Positions 35,705 to 38,066 of a DNA stretch of 38,066 bases are shown here, piece by piece. The notes below the pieces were generated by a model that saw nothing but the letters and a program-made list of their open reading frames with translations, did not search any database and was not told the DNA's origin. Both the position numbers and the translations under genes were made by a program. Source of the DNA: Nocardiopsis endophytica (GTDB lineage Bacteria; Actinomycetota; Actinomycetes; Streptosporangiales; Streptosporangiaceae); assembly GCF_027706725.1 (NCBI RefSeq), contig NZ_JAQFWQ010000068.1, forward strand, positions 1 to 38,066, written 5' to 3'. How positions within the stretch are numbered: the stretch's first letter is position 1; the number at the start of each line of letters is the position of its first letter.

Positions 35705-36730
35705 TCAGCCCCCGTACTCGGTGCGGATGCGGTCGGCGAAGTGGGCGAATTCGGCGCCGTGGAGGAAGGCGGACTTCATCGTCGCCGGGTCGGCCTTGCC
35801 GGTCCCCGCGATGTCGAAGGCCGTTCCGTGGTCGACCGAGGTGCGCAGGATCGGCAGGCCCACGGTCACCGAGATCGTGCCGTCGAAGTCGAACGTCTTC
35901 GCCGCGATGTGCCCCTGGTCGTGGTACTGCGACAGCACGCCGTCGAACCGCCCCTGAAGGAGCTGGTGGAACACCGAGTCCGCCGGGACCGGCCCCGCCA
36001 CGTCGGCGCCGCGCCCCCGCATGCGCTCCACGGCCGGGGCCAGGTGCTCGATCTCCTCGTCGCCGAAGGCCCCGTTCTCTCCGCCGTGCGGGTTGATCGC
36101 GGCCACCGCCAGCCTCGGCTCGTCGTGGCCGAACACGCGCAGCGCCGTCAGGGCCTCCTCGATCGCGGCGGTCTGCTGCTCCACGCTCACCTGGTCCAGC
36201 GCCTTGCGGAGGGACACGTGCCGCGTCGCGAAGAAGATCTTCTTGCCGCGCACCACGAACATGGTGTTCTGCCGGGTGGTGCCGGTCAGCGCGCCGAGCA
36301 TCTCGGTGTGGCCGAGGTGCTCGCTTCCCGCCGCCCAGATGGCCTCCTTGTTGATGGGCCCGGTGACGATCCCCGACACCTCGCGGTCCATCGCCGCCTT
36401 CGTGGCGACCTCGATGGCGCGCACGGCGGCGGCGCCCGCACGCCGGTCGACCTCGCCCCAGGGGAGCTCGGTGTCGCCGAGGGCGCCGATGTCGTAGCAG
36501 TCGATGACGCCGTCGCGCTCCTCGGGCAGGTCGGTCCAGGAGTCCAGGGCGCGGACCTCCACGTCGAGCCCGCACACCTGCGCGGCGCGGCGCAGTACCG
36601 CCGGGTCGGCGGCGACGACACCGCGCGCGGAGGCGCCGGAGCCCACCTGTGCCAGGGTGCGCACGGTGATCTCCGGGCCGATGCCGACCGGGTCGCCGAC
36701 GGTGACGGCAAGGGTCGGTCGTTCAGTCAT
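35705..36730 (-). CDS. pdxA2: PdxA2-type 4-phosphoerythronate/threonate dehydrogenase
   Basis: This 341-residue protein belongs to the PdxA family, metal- and NAD-dependent dehydrogenases that oxidise and decarboxylate 4-phosphohydroxy-acids. The family marks are the start VTVGDPVGIGPEI, the metal His in GHTEML, VSGIVTGPINKEAIW, AAINPHGGENGAFG, LSQYHDQGHIAAK and RTSVDHGTAFDIAG. The gene next to it encodes an OtnK-like kinase (DUF1537), which phosphorylates D-threonate or D-erythronate. PdxA2 acts on the product in the known four-carbon acid-sugar pathway, giving dihydroxyacetone phosphate and CO2 in the threonate branch. This neighbourhood argues against a role in vitamin B6 synthesis. ATG at 36730 with GGGAGGG eight bases upstream. 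Confidence 0.9.
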   Translation of the reverse strand: MTERPTLAVTVGDPVGIGPEITVRTLAQVGSGASARGVVAADPAVLRRAAQVCGLDVEVRALDSWTDLPEERDGVIDCYDIGALGDTELPWGEVDRRAGAAAVRAIEVATKAAMDREVSGIVTGPINKEAIWAAGSEHLGHTEMLGALTGTTRQNTMFVVRGKKIFFATRHVSLRKALDQVSVEQQTAAIEEALTALRVFGHDEPRLAVAAINPHGGENGAFGDEEIEHLAPAVERMRGRGADVAGPVPADSVFHQLLQGRFDGVLSQYHDQGHIAAKTFDFDGTISVTVGLPILRTSVDHGTAFDIAGTGKADPATMKSAFLHGAEFAHFADRIRTEYGG

Positions 36731-36817
36731 GGCGGGTTCCCTCCCTGTTCGGTGGCCGGGGCTCCTCCTCCGCGCCCCGGCCGGTGCGTCATGCGCACGT
36801 GCGGCCTCCACGGCCGG

Positions 36818-38066
36818 TCACGTGTTCTCCTGCTGCTCCTGCGGTTCGCCGCGGCGGAGCTCCGCGGGCACCGTGCGGGCCCGCGCGCGGGCGGTGGTCC
36901 GCAGCCGGGACAGGCACTCGTTGAGGGTGCCTTCCTCGCCGACCATGCCGCCCTTGGTGACGACCGGGACGCCGTCGAAGGCTCCCCCGGCGAGGGAGCC
37001 GTGCACCGCGAGGGGCACGACCTCCCCGCCGACCTCGAAGGCGTGGGCGCCGAGGGCGTCCAGCACCGCCGAGGTGACGTCCCCGCCGCTGGTGTAGAGC
37101 CCCGAGGGGGCCGGGGCGCGGCCGAGCACGTCGGCCACCAGGGCCGCGAGCCGACCGGGCAGCGCACGCTTGGCCTCGTGGGACAGTTCCACGACGTCGC
37201 GCGCGCTGGAAGCGGTGCGCACCACCACGGCCTCGGGGAAGGCGGCGTCGCGCAGTTGCGCCTCAAGGCGGCGCGCGACCGACGCGGTGTGCCCGCCGTC
37301 CCCTTCGGCCAGGGCCCGCGCGTCGACGTCGACGAAGCGGACCCCTCCCGCCCGGGCGGCGGCCTCCAGTTGGCGCCGGGTCAGCTCGGTGGCGCTGCCC
37401 ACGACCGCCAGCAGCGGGCCGAGCGCGCCGCCGCCCCCGCTGAGGCCGAGCGCCTCGGCGAGCATCGCGCCGCAGGGGCCGGGGTCGACCGCCAGCCACA
37501 CGGTGCCGTCGCGGCGGTGCACCTCGGCGGCAGCGGCGGCGACCGCCGCCAGGTGCCCCTCGGTGAGCGCGTCGCACAGCACCACCGGCTCGTCCCCTTC
37601 GGCGAGCCGGTCGGCCAGCGCCGGGCCGGTGACCTCCCGCAGCGGCACGTGCCGCACCGCGAGGCCGCTCTGCCGGCCGACGATCTCGGTGACGACGCTG
37701 CCGGTGACCGGGCTGAGCGGGTCCATCGCCAGCTCGGTCTCCTCAAGCGGGACGCCGTCGAGCAGCTGCACGCCGTCGGCGGTGACCCGCCCCGAGGCGG
37801 GGAAGGCGGGGGCGAGCAGCGCCCGCACCCGCGCCCGGCCGGGGGTGCGCTCGCGCACCGCCCGCCAGGCCGCCTCCAGCTCGGCGCCGACGTTGCCGCG
37901 CAGGGTGGTGTCGGTGCGCTTGACCACCAGCGGGACGGGGCCCTCCCGCCACACCGCGTCGATGGTGGCCGCCACCAGGCCCGCCGCCTCGGCGGCGGGC
38001 AGGTGGCGGCTGTCCAGGTCGGCGACGACCACGTCGAACTCGGCGGCGGCGCGCGGCGCGTGCGAG
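36818..38066 (-). CDS. OtnK/DUF1537-type four-carbon acid-sugar kinase, 5' end outside the window
   Basis: At least 415 residues are visible, with the N-terminal part cut off by the window edge. The family is the four-carbon acid-sugar kinase (DUF1537), which phosphorylates D-threonate or D-erythronate at the 4-hydroxyl. Recognisable parts are FDVVVADLDSRHLPAAEA (N-terminal domain), VKRTDTTLRGNVGAELEA, LLAPAFPASGRVTADGVQL, AVVGSATELTRRQLEA, LYTSGGDVTSAVLDALG and VVTKGGMVGEEGTL. The frame is open to the last base. The missing part should contain the conserved DDFTGA-type start. The gene precedes pdxA2 in the same direction with an 87-base gap, so they form one operon. Confidence 0.9.
   Translation of the reverse strand, partial: SHAPRAAAEFDVVVADLDSRHLPAAEAAGLVAATIDAVWREGPVPLVVKRTDTTLRGNVGAELEAAWRAVRERTPGRARVRALLAPAFPASGRVTADGVQLLDGVPLEETELAMDPLSPVTGSVVTEIVGRQSGLAVRHVPLREVTGPALADRLAEGDEPVVLCDALTEGHLAAVAAAAAEVHRRDGTVWLAVDPGPCGAMLAEALGLSGGGGALGPLLAVVGSATELTRRQLEAAARAGGVRFVDVDARALAEGDGGHTASVARRLEAQLRDAAFPEAVVVRTASSARDVVELSHEAKRALPGRLAALVADVLGRAPAPSGLYTSGGDVTSAVLDALGAHAFEVGGEVVPLAVHGSLAGGAFDGVPVVTKGGMVGEEGTLNECLSRLRTTARARARTVPAELRRGEPQEQQENT

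Overview
The window is a very GC-rich stretch with gene-dense, GC-ending codons, GTG starts, 4-base gene overlaps and apparent leaderless genes. It carries XRE/DUF397 pairs, a HelR-type RNA polymerase helicase and a type I-E CRISPR repeat. Together these point to an actinobacterium, most likely Nocardiopsaceae (Nocardiopsis or Streptomonospora-like) or a streptomycete relative. The family assignment is an inference. No rRNA, tRNA or transposase was seen.

Layout. 0-3 kb: a minus-strand operon of overlapping genes: Nif3-like metal protein, coiled-coil/zinc-ribbon protein, RNase H-phosphatase fusion. 3-5.3 kb: LURP-one-like protein, DUF817 membrane protein (apparently a CTG start) and endonuclease IV, followed by two nested inverted repeats. 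5.5-9.7 kb: a ClpC-like AAA+ unfoldase that seems to lack the ClpP-docking loop, a surface-anchored protein and a small Cys-rich membrane protein. 9.7-13.8 kb: an SF2 helicase with a membrane-like hairpin and a GH5 cellulase lipoprotein. 14.2-16 kb: a histidine kinase/NarL regulator pair. 16-19.6 kb: a TetR gene divergent from a membrane protein, then an ArsR-like/MFS pair. 19.8-21.6 kb: a small accessory block with two coupled tiny genes divergent from an XRE regulator and a triple-motif DUF397 protein. 21.7-24 kb: a triple-repeat surface protein flanked by two tiny single-pass membrane proteins. 24-29.2 kb: a baeRF-type release-factor homologue divergent from tex, then a lipoprotein with a degenerate nuclease domain. 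29.5-35.2 kb: helR with a rifamycin-associated palindrome, a divergent dienelactone hydrolase, a DUF2157 protein and an amidase. 35.4-35.6 kb: a four-repeat I-E CRISPR array without cas genes. 35.7 kb to the end: PdxA2 and a truncated OtnK-like kinase, a four-carbon acid-sugar pathway.

The strongest regulatory signal is the palindrome at 31771-31794 between helR and the hydrolase gene. It matches the rifamycin-associated element as I remember it, and implies that HelR, which protects RNA polymerase, is induced by rifamycins. Its palindrome also contains the -35 hexamer of a good promoter for the divergent hydrolase gene. Other points worth checking are the predicted pseudo-nuclease lipoprotein, the ClpC-like protein without a ClpP loop, the helicase with a hydrophobic hairpin, and the triple-repeat surface protein with its small companions.
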